25,309 bases of DNA from JAJZJT01 sp049964655. GTDB lineage: Bacteria; Actinomycetota; Acidimicrobiia; Acidimicrobiales; RAAP-2. The stretch is from the NCBI GenBank assembly GCA_049964655.1, contig JBMFXC010000037.1, forward strand, positions 1-25,309. Direction: 5' to 3'. Each line of letters opens with the position of its first letter. Within the stretch, counting starts at the first letter, position 1. The translations under genes and the position numbers were made by a program. Shown here one piece after another: positions 15,982 through 24,095 of the stretch. The notes under the pieces were generated by a model. That model searched no databases and was not told where the DNA came from. It worked only from the letters and a program-made list of their open reading frames with translations.

Positions 15982-16057
15982 GGTTTCTTCATTGCGCCCT
16001 GGTGGCTCCCGAGTGACCGTCCCCCCGGGGACCGGCAAGGAGCGCCGGATCGGGCAG

Positions 16058-16069
16058 TGCCAGCTGGCA
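16058..16069. promoter_or_regulatory. Perfect 12-bp palindrome just upstream of the kinase gene
   Basis: TGCCAGCTGGCA lies 11 bases before the kinase GTG, overlapping the region where the ribosome binding site should be. It could be an operator or a small hairpin; the function is not known. Confidence 0.3.
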
Positions 16070-16079
16070 TGCTGGAGCG

Positions 16080-17318
16080 GTGAAGTCCTACCTGGTCGGC
16101 TACGTCGTCATCGCCGCCGTCGCCGTGGTCGCCGTGATCGGGGCGGCGGCCTGGGGCCGCCACTCCGGGCGGAGAAGCTTGCAACAGCGCCTGGCCGCGC
16201 TGGCCAACCGGCTGGGCACTGTTCCTCCCGAGGACGGCACGGTGGAGGCGGTGCTCTCCCACCTCGAGAAGATCACCGGCGAGGCGTCTGAGGCGGTCAC
16301 CGAGGCGAGCGCCGACGCCATCCGGCTCCGCAAGGCGCTCGACACCATGCCCCAGGGCGTGGTGGTGTGCGACGAGACGGGCCAGGTTGCCTTCCGCAAT
16401 GCACGCGCCGAGGCGATGATGACCTCTCGCCACGGGGATGCGCTCGCCACCCAGGCGGTGACCGAGCTGCTCGAGAACGCCTGGAACGACGGGGGGGCGG
16501 AGCGGACCCTCGAGCTCTACGGACCACCCCGCCAGACCCTGACGGTGGGCACACGTCTCATCGACGACGGGAGGCGGCCGCTCGGCGTCATCGCCGTCAT
16601 CGAGGACGTCTCCGAGCGACGGCGCCTCGAGCAGATCCGGCGCGACTTCGTCGCCAACGTGAGCCACGAGCTGAAGACCCCGATCGGCGCCCTCGGGCTG
16701 CTCGCCGAGACGCTGACCTTCGAGCCCGATCCCGACATCGCCCAGCGGCTGGCCTCGCGCATCCAGTCGGAGGCGTTCCGCGTCAGCCGGATCATCGACG
16801 ACCTGCTCGACCTGTCGAGGATCGAGGCAGAGGCGGCTCCGCCCCGTGAGCCCATCCACGTCAACCTGGTCATGGCCGAAGCCGTCGAACGCGTCCGGGC
16901 CGCCGCCGAGCAGCGAGGGGTGGCAATCGAGCTCCACGAGCCCGATCCGCCGGTCCACGTCCTCGGCGACCGGCGACAGTTGGTGTCGGCCATCCACAGC
17001 CTGCTCGAGAACGCGGTGACCTTCTCCTACGACGGTGGTGTGGTGACGGTGACAGGAGCGCGCCAGGACGGCGAGGTCCGCCTGGCCGTCACCGACCACG
17101 GGGTGGGCATCCCCGCCCGCGACCTCGACCGCATCTTCGAACGCTTCTACCGGGTCGACCACGGACGCAGTCGCGAGACGGGCGGTACGGGCCTCGGGCT
17201 CTCCATCGTCCGGCACGTCGCCGCCAACCACCAGGGGCGGGTCGACGTGGACTCGCGCGAAGGCGAGGGCTCGACCTTCACCCTCATCCTCCCGAGCCCC
17301 GACCGCGCCCTGGACTGA
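16080..17318 (+). CDS. senX3: SenX3/PhoR-type sensor histidine kinase
   Basis: 412 residues from GTG 16080 (GGAG just upstream). One or two N-terminal membrane segments (residues 4-25) are followed by a coiled region, a PAS-like domain (about 85-180, LDTMPQGVVVCDETGQVAFR), the dimerisation/phosphoacceptor helix FVANVSHELKTPIGAL with His196, and the HATPase domain. The latter has an N box (LLENAVTFS), G1 (DHGVGI), F box (FERFYR) and G2 (GGTGLGLSIV). The architecture and the H-box text closely match mycobacterial SenX3, which responds to phosphate limitation. The response regulator gene follows after 5 bases. The phosphate signal is inferred from similarity, supported by two polyphosphate-related genes in the window. 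Confidence 0.85.
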   Translation: MKSYLVGYVVIAAVAVVAVIGAAAWGRHSGRRSLQQRLAALANRLGTVPPEDGTVEAVLSHLEKITGEASEAVTEASADAIRLRKALDTMPQGVVVCDETGQVAFRNARAEAMMTSRHGDALATQAVTELLENAWNDGGAERTLELYGPPRQTLTVGTRLIDDGRRPLGVIAVIEDVSERRRLEQIRRDFVANVSHELKTPIGALGLLAETLTFEPDPDIAQRLASRIQSEAFRVSRIIDDLLDLSRIEAEAAPPREPIHVNLVMAEAVERVRAAAEQRGVAIELHEPDPPVHVLGDRRQLVSAIHSLLENAVTFSYDGGVVTVTGARQDGEVRLAVTDHGVGIPARDLDRIFERFYRVDHGRSRETGGTGLGLSIVRHVAANHQGRVDVDSREGEGSTFTLILPSPDRALD

Positions 17319-17323
17319 CGTCC

Positions 17324-18100
17324 GTGACGACCGCGCCCCACCAGTCCCTCTCCCAGACCAAGGTGCTCCTGGCGGAGGACGAGGAGTCCTTCATCGACGC
17401 CCTCGTCGTCGGGTTGTCCCGCGAGGGGTTCGACGTGACGGTCGCTCGGGACGGCAACGAGGCGATCCGCCTCTTCGACGAGGTGGCTCCCGACCTCATC
17501 CTCCTCGACCTCATGCTGCCCAAGCTGTCGGGGATCGACGTCTGTCGAGCCATCCGGGCTCGCTCGTCGGTGCCCATCATCATGGTGACGGCCAAGGGGA
17601 CCGAGATCGACACCGTCGTCGGGCTCGAGGTCGGAGCCGACGACTACGTGGCCAAGCCCTACCGCTTACGGGAGCTGGTCGCGCGGATGCGAGCGGTGCT
17701 GCGCCGGACGCCGTCCAACGATCCGGCTCCCCCGGCCGCCGCCGGTGCGACCCGTGCCAGCGGACGTCAACCCGTCGCCGGCCCACAGCTCGAGGCTGGC
17801 GGCATCGTGGTGGACACCGACCGCCACCTCGTCTTCGTACGCGGCGAGGAAGTCCGCCTCCGCCGCAAGGAGTTCGAGCTCCTCACCCTGCTCATGGAGA
17901 ACGTCGGCAGGGTGCTCACCCGTGACGTCCTCATCGACCGCGTCTGGGGCGCCGACTACTACGGCGACACGAAGACGCTCGACGTCCACATCAAGCGCCT
18001 GCGGTCTCACCTCGAAGAGGACCCGTCCTCCCCTCGGCTCATCACCACCATCCGTGGCGTCGGCTACCGCTTCGACGAGCCTCGACCTCCCCAGCGATGA
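17324..18100 (+). CDS. regX3: RegX3/PhoP-type response regulator (OmpR family)
   Basis: 258 residues from GTG 17324, 5 bases after the kinase stop. The receiver domain has the acidic pair E19-D20, the phosphoacceptor D62 in LILLDLMLPKLSG, the conserved Thr in IIMVTAKG and the Lys in GADDYVAKPY. A linker of about 30 residues, Pro/Ala-rich, leads to an OmpR-type winged helix with RRKEFELLTLLMENVGRVLT and TLDVHIKRLRSHLEEDP, ending in GVGYRF. The family binds direct-repeat operators. It probably controls phosphate-scavenging genes and may act on the phased TTTC block upstream of its own kinase gene. Confidence 0.87.
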   Translation: MTTAPHQSLSQTKVLLAEDEESFIDALVVGLSREGFDVTVARDGNEAIRLFDEVAPDLILLDLMLPKLSGIDVCRAIRARSSVPIIMVTAKGTEIDTVVGLEVGADDYVAKPYRLRELVARMRAVLRRTPSNDPAPPAAAGATRASGRQPVAGPQLEAGGIVVDTDRHLVFVRGEEVRLRRKEFELLTLLMENVGRVLTRDVLIDRVWGADYYGDTKTLDVHIKRLRSHLEEDPSSPRLITTIRGVGYRFDEPRPPQR

Positions 18101-18144
18101 CGGGACCCGGGAGCGTGCGTCCGGTGGCGCCGTGACGGAGCGAC

Positions 18145-18159
18145 GCCGGCTCAGCCGGC
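18145..18159. terminator. Short hairpin at the regX3/serS convergent junction
   Basis: GCCGGC-TCA-GCCGGC lies between the convergent genes and includes the serS stop codon. It could act bidirectionally, but it lacks a T-tract and the stem is short. Confidence 0.25.
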
Positions 18160-19443
18160 CGGTGGCGCGATGACGGTCGACCCGCCCAGATAGGGAGCGA
18201 GCACGTCGGGGAGGACCACCGACCCGTCGGCCTGCCGGCCCGTCTCGACCAGGGCCGCCCAGATCCGCGCCCACGCCAAGGCCGAGCCGTTCAACGTGTG
18301 GACCAGTATCGGGCTGCCGCCCGCCGCCGGCCGGTACCGGATCGAGGCGCGACGGGCCTGGTAGTCGGTACACCAGCTGACCGAGGACACCTCGAGCCAC
18401 TGGTCGACGCCGGGGGCGTAGACCTCGAGGTCGAAGGTCCGAGCCGCCGACAGCCCGAGGTCGCCAGCGCACAGGTCGAGGACGCGGTACTCGAGGCCGA
18501 GCTCCACGAGGAGCGACTCGGCCCGCTGCACCAGGTCGTCGAGCAGGGCGGGCGCCTGCTCCTCGGTGCTGTAGGCGAACAGCTCGACCTTGTCGAACTC
18601 GTGGACGCGGAGCAGCCCCCGGGTGTCACGGCCGGCCGATCCGGCCTCGCGTCGGAAGCACGCGGTGGCCGCCGTCAACCGGACGGGCAGGCTCTCCTCC
18701 TCGAGGATGTCGCCCCGCAACATCGAGGTCAGGGGCACCTCGGCCGTCGGGATGGCCCAGAGGTCGTCCCGCTCCAGGTGGTAGGCCTCGTCGACGAACT
18801 TGGGGAGGTGGCCGGTCGACTGCATCGTGTCGGTGCGCACCAGGGTGGGAGGTCGCACCTCTTCGAAGGCGTCGGCGTGGTGGTCGAGGGCGAAGGCGGT
18901 GAGCGCTCGGAGCAGCCGGGCACCCATCCCCCGATAGAGGGGGAACATCGACCCCGACAGCTTGGCTCCCCGCTCCATATCGAGGATGCCGAGGGCGGCA
19001 CCTACCTCCCAGTGCGGCACCCGCTGGGCATCTCCGTAGACCGGAGGGACCTCGGGCCACCTCCGCACCACCACGTTGTCCTCGGGGCCAGCGCCGTCGG
19101 GGGCGTCAGGCGCGGGCAGGTTGGGCAGGACCAGGAGACGGCTGCGGAGCTCGTCGGCCACCGCATCGGCCTGGCGGTCGGCCTCCGCCTGCTCGCCACC
19201 CACCTCTCGGCTCCGCTCGCTGAGCTCCGCGGCGCGGGCATCGTCGCCGGCTCGACGGGCTTCGGCTACCTGACGGGAGATGGCTTTGACCTCGGCGCGC
19301 AAGTCGTCACGGCGCCGGGCCGCGTCGCGGGCGCGTCGGTCGAGCTCGGCCAGCGCCTCGACGTCGGCGGCGGCGATCCCCCGACGCCCCAGTGCAGCCT
19401 GCACACGTGCGGCGTCGTCCCTGACCAGGCGGATGTCGATCAT
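18151..19443 (-). CDS. serS: Seryl-tRNA synthetase
   Basis: 430 residues, the normal length. It charges tRNA-Ser with serine. ATG 19443 begins MIDIRLVRDD, the standard SerRS N-terminus, followed by the long antiparallel coiled-coil arm (about residues 30-105) that contacts the tRNA variable arm. The catalytic class II core contains motif 2 (FRREAGSAGRDTRGLLRVHE then FDKVELF), the serine-binding TAEVPLTSM segment and motif 3 (TLNGSALAWARIWAALVE, with the essential Arg). A frame extension to 20082 is antisense to the ABC ATPase gene and is not real. It converges with regX3 and is divergent from the ABC transporter, with only 27 bases between starts. Confidence 0.96.
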   Translation of the reverse strand: MIDIRLVRDDAARVQAALGRRGIAAADVEALAELDRRARDAARRRDDLRAEVKAISRQVAEARRAGDDARAAELSERSREVGGEQAEADRQADAVADELRSRLLVLPNLPAPDAPDGAGPEDNVVVRRWPEVPPVYGDAQRVPHWEVGAALGILDMERGAKLSGSMFPLYRGMGARLLRALTAFALDHHADAFEEVRPPTLVRTDTMQSTGHLPKFVDEAYHLERDDLWAIPTAEVPLTSMLRGDILEEESLPVRLTAATACFRREAGSAGRDTRGLLRVHEFDKVELFAYSTEEQAPALLDDLVQRAESLLVELGLEYRVLDLCAGDLGLSAARTFDLEVYAPGVDQWLEVSSVSWCTDYQARRASIRYRPAAGGSPILVHTLNGSALAWARIWAALVETGRQADGSVVLPDVLAPYLGGSTVIAPPAG

Positions 19444-19470
19444 GTCGGGACAACGGTAGCGTGAGCCGCC

Positions 19471-20571
19471 GTGGACGACGTACGCCCTAGCCCGACGGTG
19501 CGCCCTGGCAGTGCTGTGCGCCCTGGCAGTGCTGTGCGCCCTGGCAGTGCTGTGCGCCCTGGTGCTGCCGTCGCGTGCGACGGGCTGGTCGTCCGCTACG
19601 GAGACCGGGTCGCCGTCGACGGGCTCTCCTTCTCGGCGCATGCTGGCACGGTGACCGCCCTCCTCGGGCCGAACGGCGCCGGCAAGACCTCGACCATCGA
19701 GACTCTCGAGGGCTACCGACGGCCCAGCGCCGGGACCGTCTCGGTCCTCGGGCTCGACCCGGTGGCCGACCATGCAACCCTCGTCCCGCGTCTCGGGGTC
19801 ATGCTCCAGCAGGGGGGGGTCTACCCCTCCCTCACCCCGCGCCAGGTGCTCCGTCTCTTCGCCGCCTACTACGACGACCCAGAGGAGCCTGAAGCCCTGC
19901 TCGACCGGGTCGGCATCGCCCCGGTCGCCACCACGCCCACTCGGAGGCTGTCGGGGGGTGAGCGCCAGCGCCTCTCGCTGGCCCTCGCCTTGGTGGGCAA
20001 GCCGTCGGTCGTCTTCCTCGACGAGCCCACTGCCGGTGTCGACCCCGAAGGCCGTCTGGCCGTGCGCGACGTCGTCCGCCACCTACGTGACACCGGCGTG
20101 TGCGTGCTGCTCACCACTCACGAGCTGACCGAGGCCGAGCGCCTGGCTGACCGGGTGGTCATCATCGCCAAGGGGCAGGCCCTGGCCGAGGGGACGCCGG
20201 CCGACCTCACCGCCCGGGTGGCCGACGGAGCCGTGCGGTTCACGGCGCCCACCGGCATCGACACGACCGGTCTGGCCGGCGCGCTCGGGAGCGGTGCCAT
20301 CGTGCACGAGGAGGAGCCGGGCAGCTACGTCGTCACGCCCGCCGAGGGAACGAGCGTGCCGACGACCGTCGCCGCCCTGACAGGCTGGCTGGCCGAGGCC
20401 GGGCTGGCCATGGGGGACCTGCGCACCACCCGATCGCTCGAGGAGGCCTACCTCGCCATCACCGGGACGAGCCCGGCAGGAGACGGCGACGAGGTGTCCA
20501 CCCGTGGCGACGATCCTGGGCCGGGGAACCGCCCCCGTCGTCGACGGGCTGCCAGCCGGAGGGGCGTCTGA
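19471..20571 (+). CDS. ABC transporter ATP-binding protein (ABC-2 exporter type)
   Basis: 366 residues from GTG 19471. A repeat-encoded VRPGSA tract (residues about 10-33) precedes a standard nucleotide-binding domain: Walker A GPNGAGKT (66-73), Q-loop in MLQQGGVYPSLTP, signature LSGGERQR, Walker B VVFLDEPTAGVDPEGR and H-loop TTHE. A C-terminal regulatory domain (about 255-330) ends with SLEEAYLAITG, the usual close of DrrA/CcmA-type exporter ATPases, followed by a basic tail. The stop codon shares one base with the permease ATG (TGATG at 20569). Drug or lipid export is the common role; the substrate is unknown. Confidence 0.9.
   Translation: MDDVRPSPTVRPGSAVRPGSAVRPGSAVRPGAAVACDGLVVRYGDRVAVDGLSFSAHAGTVTALLGPNGAGKTSTIETLEGYRRPSAGTVSVLGLDPVADHATLVPRLGVMLQQGGVYPSLTPRQVLRLFAAYYDDPEEPEALLDRVGIAPVATTPTRRLSGGERQRLSLALALVGKPSVVFLDEPTAGVDPEGRLAVRDVVRHLRDTGVCVLLTTHELTEAERLADRVVIIAKGQALAEGTPADLTARVADGAVRFTAPTGIDTTGLAGALGSGAIVHEEEPGSYVVTPAEGTSVPTTVAALTGWLAEAGLAMGDLRTTRSLEEAYLAITGTSPAGDGDEVSTRGDDPGPGNRPRRRRAASRRGV
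19498..19551 (+). repeat. 18-bp tandem array at the 5' end of the ABC ATPase gene
   Basis: Three perfect copies of GTGCGCCCTGGCAGTGCT (starts 19498, 19516 and 19534) with a degenerate fourth at 19552. They encode VRPGSA repeats before the ATPase domain. Confidence 0.95.
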
Positions 20572-21317
20572 TGCGAGCGCTCACCGCTCAGGTCCGCGCC
20601 GAGCTGACCATGCTGGCGACCAACGGCGAGAGCCTCTTCCTCACCGCCGGGATCCCGGTGCTCTTCCTGCTGTTCTTCTCGACGGTGCACGTGCTGCCCA
20701 CCGGGACGCGCCACCCGGTGGACTTCCTGGTGCCGGGCATCCTCGCCCTTGCCGTCATGTCGTCGTCGTTGGTGGCCCTCAGCATCGGCACGGGCTTCGA
20801 GCGCGGCTACGGCGTCCTCAAGCGCCTCGGCACGACTCCGCTCGGCCGTCCCCGCCTGCTCGCCGCCAAGATCGTCACCGTCGTCGTCGTCGAGCTCGTC
20901 CAGGCCGTGGTGGTGGTGGCCGTGGGCTTCGGGCTCGGTTGGCACCCCGGCGGAGTCGGGGGCGGCGGGGGCGCCGTCGGCATCGGCGCCGCGGTGGGCG
21001 CCATGGTGCTCGGTTCGTTGGGCTTCGGCGGCATTGCCCTGGTGCTGGCCGGCCGGCTCAAGGCCCTCGTCAACCTGGCCGTCTCCAACAGCCTCTTCGT
21101 CGTGCTCCTGCTGGTCGGGGGGATGTTGGTGCCCCTGTCCAGGCTGCCGGGTTGGCTGGCCGGCGTGGCCCGGGTGCTGCCTGCCTCGGCGCTCGCCGAC
21201 GCGCTCCACCGGGCACTCGGCACGCACCTTCCGGTCACGGCGGGCGACTGGGTAGTCCTGGCGGCCTGGGCCGTCGCTGCTCCGCTCAGTGCCACCCTGC
21301 TCTTCCGCTGGGAGTGA
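20571..21317 (+). CDS. ABC-2 type permease
   Basis: 248 residues with about six hydrophobic helices, including LFLTAGIPVLFLLFFSTVHV, FLVPGILALAVMSSSLVALS and AVSNSLFVVLLLVGGMLVPL. The region FERGYGVLKRLGTTPLGRPRL is the conserved cytoplasmic loop of the ABC-2 family that contacts the ATPase, and LPGWLAGVARVLPASALADAL is the typical conserved segment before the last helix. A glycine-rich loop (GGVGGGGGA, about residue 125) joins two helices. It forms the membrane half of the exporter with the overlapping upstream ATPase gene. Confidence 0.9.
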   Translation: MRALTAQVRAELTMLATNGESLFLTAGIPVLFLLFFSTVHVLPTGTRHPVDFLVPGILALAVMSSSLVALSIGTGFERGYGVLKRLGTTPLGRPRLLAAKIVTVVVVELVQAVVVVAVGFGLGWHPGGVGGGGGAVGIGAAVGAMVLGSLGFGGIALVLAGRLKALVNLAVSNSLFVVLLLVGGMLVPLSRLPGWLAGVARVLPASALADALHRALGTHLPVTAGDWVVLAAWAVAAPLSATLLFRWE

Positions 21318-21366
21318 GCCGGAACCGGCAGCGCGACCGGAGAACGCTGCCGCTCGGCGTGGCCGC

Positions 21367-22047
21367 TCAGCGTGCCGTCCGGGCGAGGACCGACACCCAG
21401 TGGTCGAGCTCGGCGGCGTCGAGGGCACCTAGGTGGCGACCGAGGATGCGCCCGTCGGCAGCGATGAAGAAGGTGTCGGGCTCGCCGGTGAGCCCGTAGA
21501 CGCGGGAGAACACGGCGAGCGTCGTGTCTGCGCCCACCGGATAGGGGGTCCCGGCCTTGGCCACGAAGGCGGCTCCACCTGCGGCGTCGGCGACGTCGAC
21601 CCCGACGAACTGCACCGGGCTGTGGTCGGCCGCGGTGGCCCGGGCGGTCCGGGCGAACAGCGGCGTCTCGCGGACGCACGGCGGGCACCACGAGGCGAAG
21701 AAGTTGAGGACCACCGGACGGTGACGATCGACCCCGAGGGCATCGAGGTTGACCGGGGCGCCCCCGCGCACCGAGGGAAGGGTGAAGTCGGGCGCCCGTG
21801 CCCCCACGGCGGCCACGGGCGCCGAGCTCTTCGTGCCCACGCCGACGAACAGGTAGACGGCGAGCCCGACGGCAGCGACGGCGCCGACCAGCAGAGATCG
21901 GAGGTGACGAGCACGGCGTGGACGGGCGGCGCCGACGTGCGACAGCCGGCCCGTCGGGTCGACCGGAGACGATGTCGCGCCTTCCGGTCGCTCGACCCCG
22001 TTGAGCACCGGCCGCTCGGTGCCCGAGGCTGCCGACCGTTCGGCCAC
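21367..22047 (-). CDS. TlpA-like membrane-anchored thiol-disulfide oxidoreductase
   Basis: 226 residues. The GTG at 22047 shares a base with the ctaB stop (TAGTG), and no ATG is available before the membrane helix. A disordered N-terminus is followed by one membrane helix (LLVGAVAAVGLAVYLFVGVG, about residues 45-65) and a periplasm-facing thioredoxin domain with the active site FFASWCPPC and the downstream cis-Pro segment in GEPDTFFI. Proteins of this type reduce apocytochrome c or copper-site cysteines for oxidase assembly, which fits its coupling to heme farnesyltransferase. The longer frame up to 22602 runs antisense-frame through ctaB and is not real. Confidence 0.87.
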   Translation of the reverse strand: MAERSAASGTERPVLNGVERPEGATSSPVDPTGRLSHVGAARPRRARHLRSLLVGAVAAVGLAVYLFVGVGTKSSAPVAAVGARAPDFTLPSVRGGAPVNLDALGVDRHRPVVLNFFASWCPPCVRETPLFARTARATAADHSPVQFVGVDVADAAGGAAFVAKAGTPYPVGADTTLAVFSRVYGLTGEPDTFFIAADGRILGRHLGALDAAELDHWVSVLARTAR

Positions 22048-22949
22048 TACCGGACGAAGACGCCGACGGCCATCGCCACGAAGAGCAGCGTCAAGTAGGT
22101 GATCGAGTAGCCGAACACCGTCATGGCCGCCTTGGGCGTGGCCCGTAAACGGAACTGGACGACGAGGACGAGGAACACCGCCCCGAGGACCGCCGCGCAC
22201 GCCACGTAGACGACGCCGAGATGACCGACGACGGCGACGACGAACGACACGGCGACCAGGGCCACCGTGTAGGCGACGATGGAGGTCGCCGTCCGCTTGA
22301 ACGACGCCACGGCCGGGAGCATGGGCACGTTGACGGCCCGGTAGTCGTCCTGGTACTTGACGGCAAGGGCCCAGAAGTGGGGTGGGGTCCAGATGAAGAT
22401 GAGGGCGAAGAGGGCAACCGGAGTCCAGCTGAGGGTACCGGTGACCGCCGACCACCCGACGAGGACCGGCACTGCCCCCGCTGCTCCGCCGATCACGATG
22501 TTCTGGCTGCTCGAGCGCTTCAGCCACAGCGTGTAGACGAAGACGTAGAAGAGCGTCGCCGACACCGCCAGGCAGGCGGACAGCAGGTTGACCGCCGCCC
22601 ACAGTTCGGCGAAGGCCACCACCTCGAGGGCAAGCGCGAAGACGAGGGCCTGTCGGGGGGTGAGCACCCCGGTGACCAGAGGACGGTTGCGGGTCCGGTG
22701 CATGACCCGGTCGATGTCCCGGTCGATCACCATGTTGAGCGCGTTCGCTCCACCAGCGGCGAACGCCCCGCCAGCCAGGGTGGCCACCATGAGCCAGACG
22801 GGAGGGAGGCCTCGCTCGGCCACGAACATGGTGGGCAGAGTGGTCACGAGCAGCAGCTCGATGATCCGAGGTTTGGTGAGGGCGACGTAGGCGGCGAGGC
22901 GCGCGCTGCGGACGCGGGAGCCCTCGAGGGCCACGGCAGGGGTGGTCAC
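22047..22949 (-). CDS. ctaB: Protoheme IX farnesyltransferase (heme O synthase)
   Basis: 300 residues, a UbiA-superfamily membrane prenyltransferase that attaches a farnesyl group to heme B to give heme O. The first Asp-rich motif is N72-x3-D76-x3-D80 in NALNMVIDRDIDRVMHRT. The second conserved block is YTLWLKRSSSQNIVIGGAAG. There are about eight or nine hydrophobic helices. KPRIIELLLVTTLPTM at the N-terminus is the family's first helix. ctaA, the next enzyme of heme A synthesis, is divergent across a 165-base region that holds a tandem repeat; the TlpA-like gene follows with an overlapping stop/start. Confidence 0.95.
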   Translation of the reverse strand: MTTPAVALEGSRVRSARLAAYVALTKPRIIELLLVTTLPTMFVAERGLPPVWLMVATLAGGAFAAGGANALNMVIDRDIDRVMHRTRNRPLVTGVLTPRQALVFALALEVVAFAELWAAVNLLSACLAVSATLFYVFVYTLWLKRSSSQNIVIGGAAGAVPVLVGWSAVTGTLSWTPVALFALIFIWTPPHFWALAVKYQDDYRAVNVPMLPAVASFKRTATSIVAYTVALVAVSFVVAVVGHLGVVYVACAAVLGAVFLVLVVQFRLRATPKAAMTVFGYSITYLTLLFVAMAVGVFVR

Positions 22950-23002
22950 CCCTGCAGCCTACGGCGAGCCCCTGCGGGCCGGCAACGCGGCGGCGGGCGG
23001 TA

Positions 23003-23068
23003 GCCGGGCCGGTCAGGCCGGCCAGGGGGGCGGCAGCCGGGCCAGCCCGACCGGCCAGGGGGGCGGCG
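23003..23068. repeat. 33-bp imperfect tandem repeat between ctaB and ctaA
   Basis: Two adjacent 33-bp units (23003-23035 and 23036-23068) share GCCGGGCC at their start and CGGCCAGGGGGGCGGC at their end, and differ in the middle. The repeat occupies the shared upstream region of the divergent heme A genes. Confidence 0.8.
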
Positions 23069-23114
23069 GTGGCGAGGGCACCCCGGGCAACCGCCCCGGT
23101 ACGATGGTCCGCCG

Positions 23115-24095
23115 GTGCTCTCCACGCGTGTCGGACCCCGGACCTTCCTGCGGCTCGCTCAGGCGACGGCGGTCGTCATCCTGCTCAACATCGTGAGCGG
23201 CGCCTCGGTGCGCCTGTCCGACTCGGGCCTCGGTTGCCCCGACTGGCCCGACTGCACGCGGAGCCAGGCCACGCCACCGCTCCGGTTCCATGCCCTGATC
23301 GAGTTCGGCAACCGGATGGTGGTCGTGCTCCTCGTGGTGCTGTGCGGGGCGACAGTCCTGGCGGCGTGGCGGCGACGCCCCTGGCGGCGCGACCTCACCT
23401 GGCTGTCGGTCGGGCTCATCCTCGGCGTGCTCGCCGAGGCGGGGGTGGGCGCGGTCGTCGTCTACTCGAAGCTCAACCCGTACGTCGTCATGGGCCACTT
23501 CATGGTGGGGGTCGGCCTGCTCGGGGTCGCCCTCGTCCTCGCCATGCGAGCCGGCCACGCCGGGGGGCGGGGAACACCCGCGGTGCCCCACCGGGCCCTC
23601 GTCATGGTCCGGGTGCTGATCGCCCTCCTTGTCGTGGCCATGGTGGCCGGCACGGCGACCACCGGGGCGGGCCCCCATGCCGGGGGGCCAGGAGCGAAGC
23701 GGATCCCCGTCGACCTCGTCGACATGACCCGCACCCACGCGGAGATCGTCCTCGTCACCGGGGCGTTCCTCCTGTTCGTCCTGTGGTGGCTCTGGCGCCA
23801 CGACGTGCCGGCGGACATCCAACAGCGCGGGCACGTCCTGCTGGGCGTCATGGTCGTCCAGGGGATCGTGGGGTACACCCAGTACTTCACGCACCTACCC
23901 GCCGTACTGGTGGGGATCCACGTCTTCGGTGCCTCGGTGGTCTTCTCGACGCTGCTGTGGTTCCACCACGACCTGTCCCGGCACCGGCCCGAACCGGAGC
24001 TCGGTGCCAAGGACGGCGAGGCCCTCGGCCTCGAGGCCGCGGAGGAGCCACGGGAGACCGACCCTCTGGTGGGTACCCCGGCGAGGGCCCGGTGA
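23115..24095 (+). CDS. ctaA: Heme A synthase (COX15/CtaA)
   Basis: 326 residues from GTG 23115. It oxidises the C8 methyl of heme O to give heme A for the aa3 oxidase. Eight hydrophobic helices are visible. The extracytoplasmic Cys pair C41 and C47 (GLGCPDWPDC) follows the first helix, as in other CtaA proteins. Conserved His residues appear in YVVMGHFMVG, DMTRTHAEIVL and GIHVFGASVV. The segment ALIEFGNRM has Asn where Bacillus CtaA has a His (EYTHR); I recall this variant from other actinobacteria. The stop overlaps the clpS GTG (GTGA). Confidence 0.92.
   Translation: MLSTRVGPRTFLRLAQATAVVILLNIVSGASVRLSDSGLGCPDWPDCTRSQATPPLRFHALIEFGNRMVVVLLVVLCGATVLAAWRRRPWRRDLTWLSVGLILGVLAEAGVGAVVVYSKLNPYVVMGHFMVGVGLLGVALVLAMRAGHAGGRGTPAVPHRALVMVRVLIALLVVAMVAGTATTGAGPHAGGPGAKRIPVDLVDMTRTHAEIVLVTGAFLLFVLWWLWRHDVPADIQQRGHVLLGVMVVQGIVGYTQYFTHLPAVLVGIHVFGASVVFSTLLWFHHDLSRHRPEPELGAKDGEALGLEAAEEPRETDPLVGTPARAR

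Noticed and set aside
19444..20082. N-terminal extension of SerRS up to 20082
   Set aside because: It is antisense to the ABC ATPase gene. The canonical SerRS N-terminus begins at 19443.
21318..22602. A 411-codon TlpA-like protein starting within ctaB
   Set aside because: The N-terminal part is an out-of-frame shadow of ctaB. The GTG at 22047 overlapping the ctaB stop is the sensible start.
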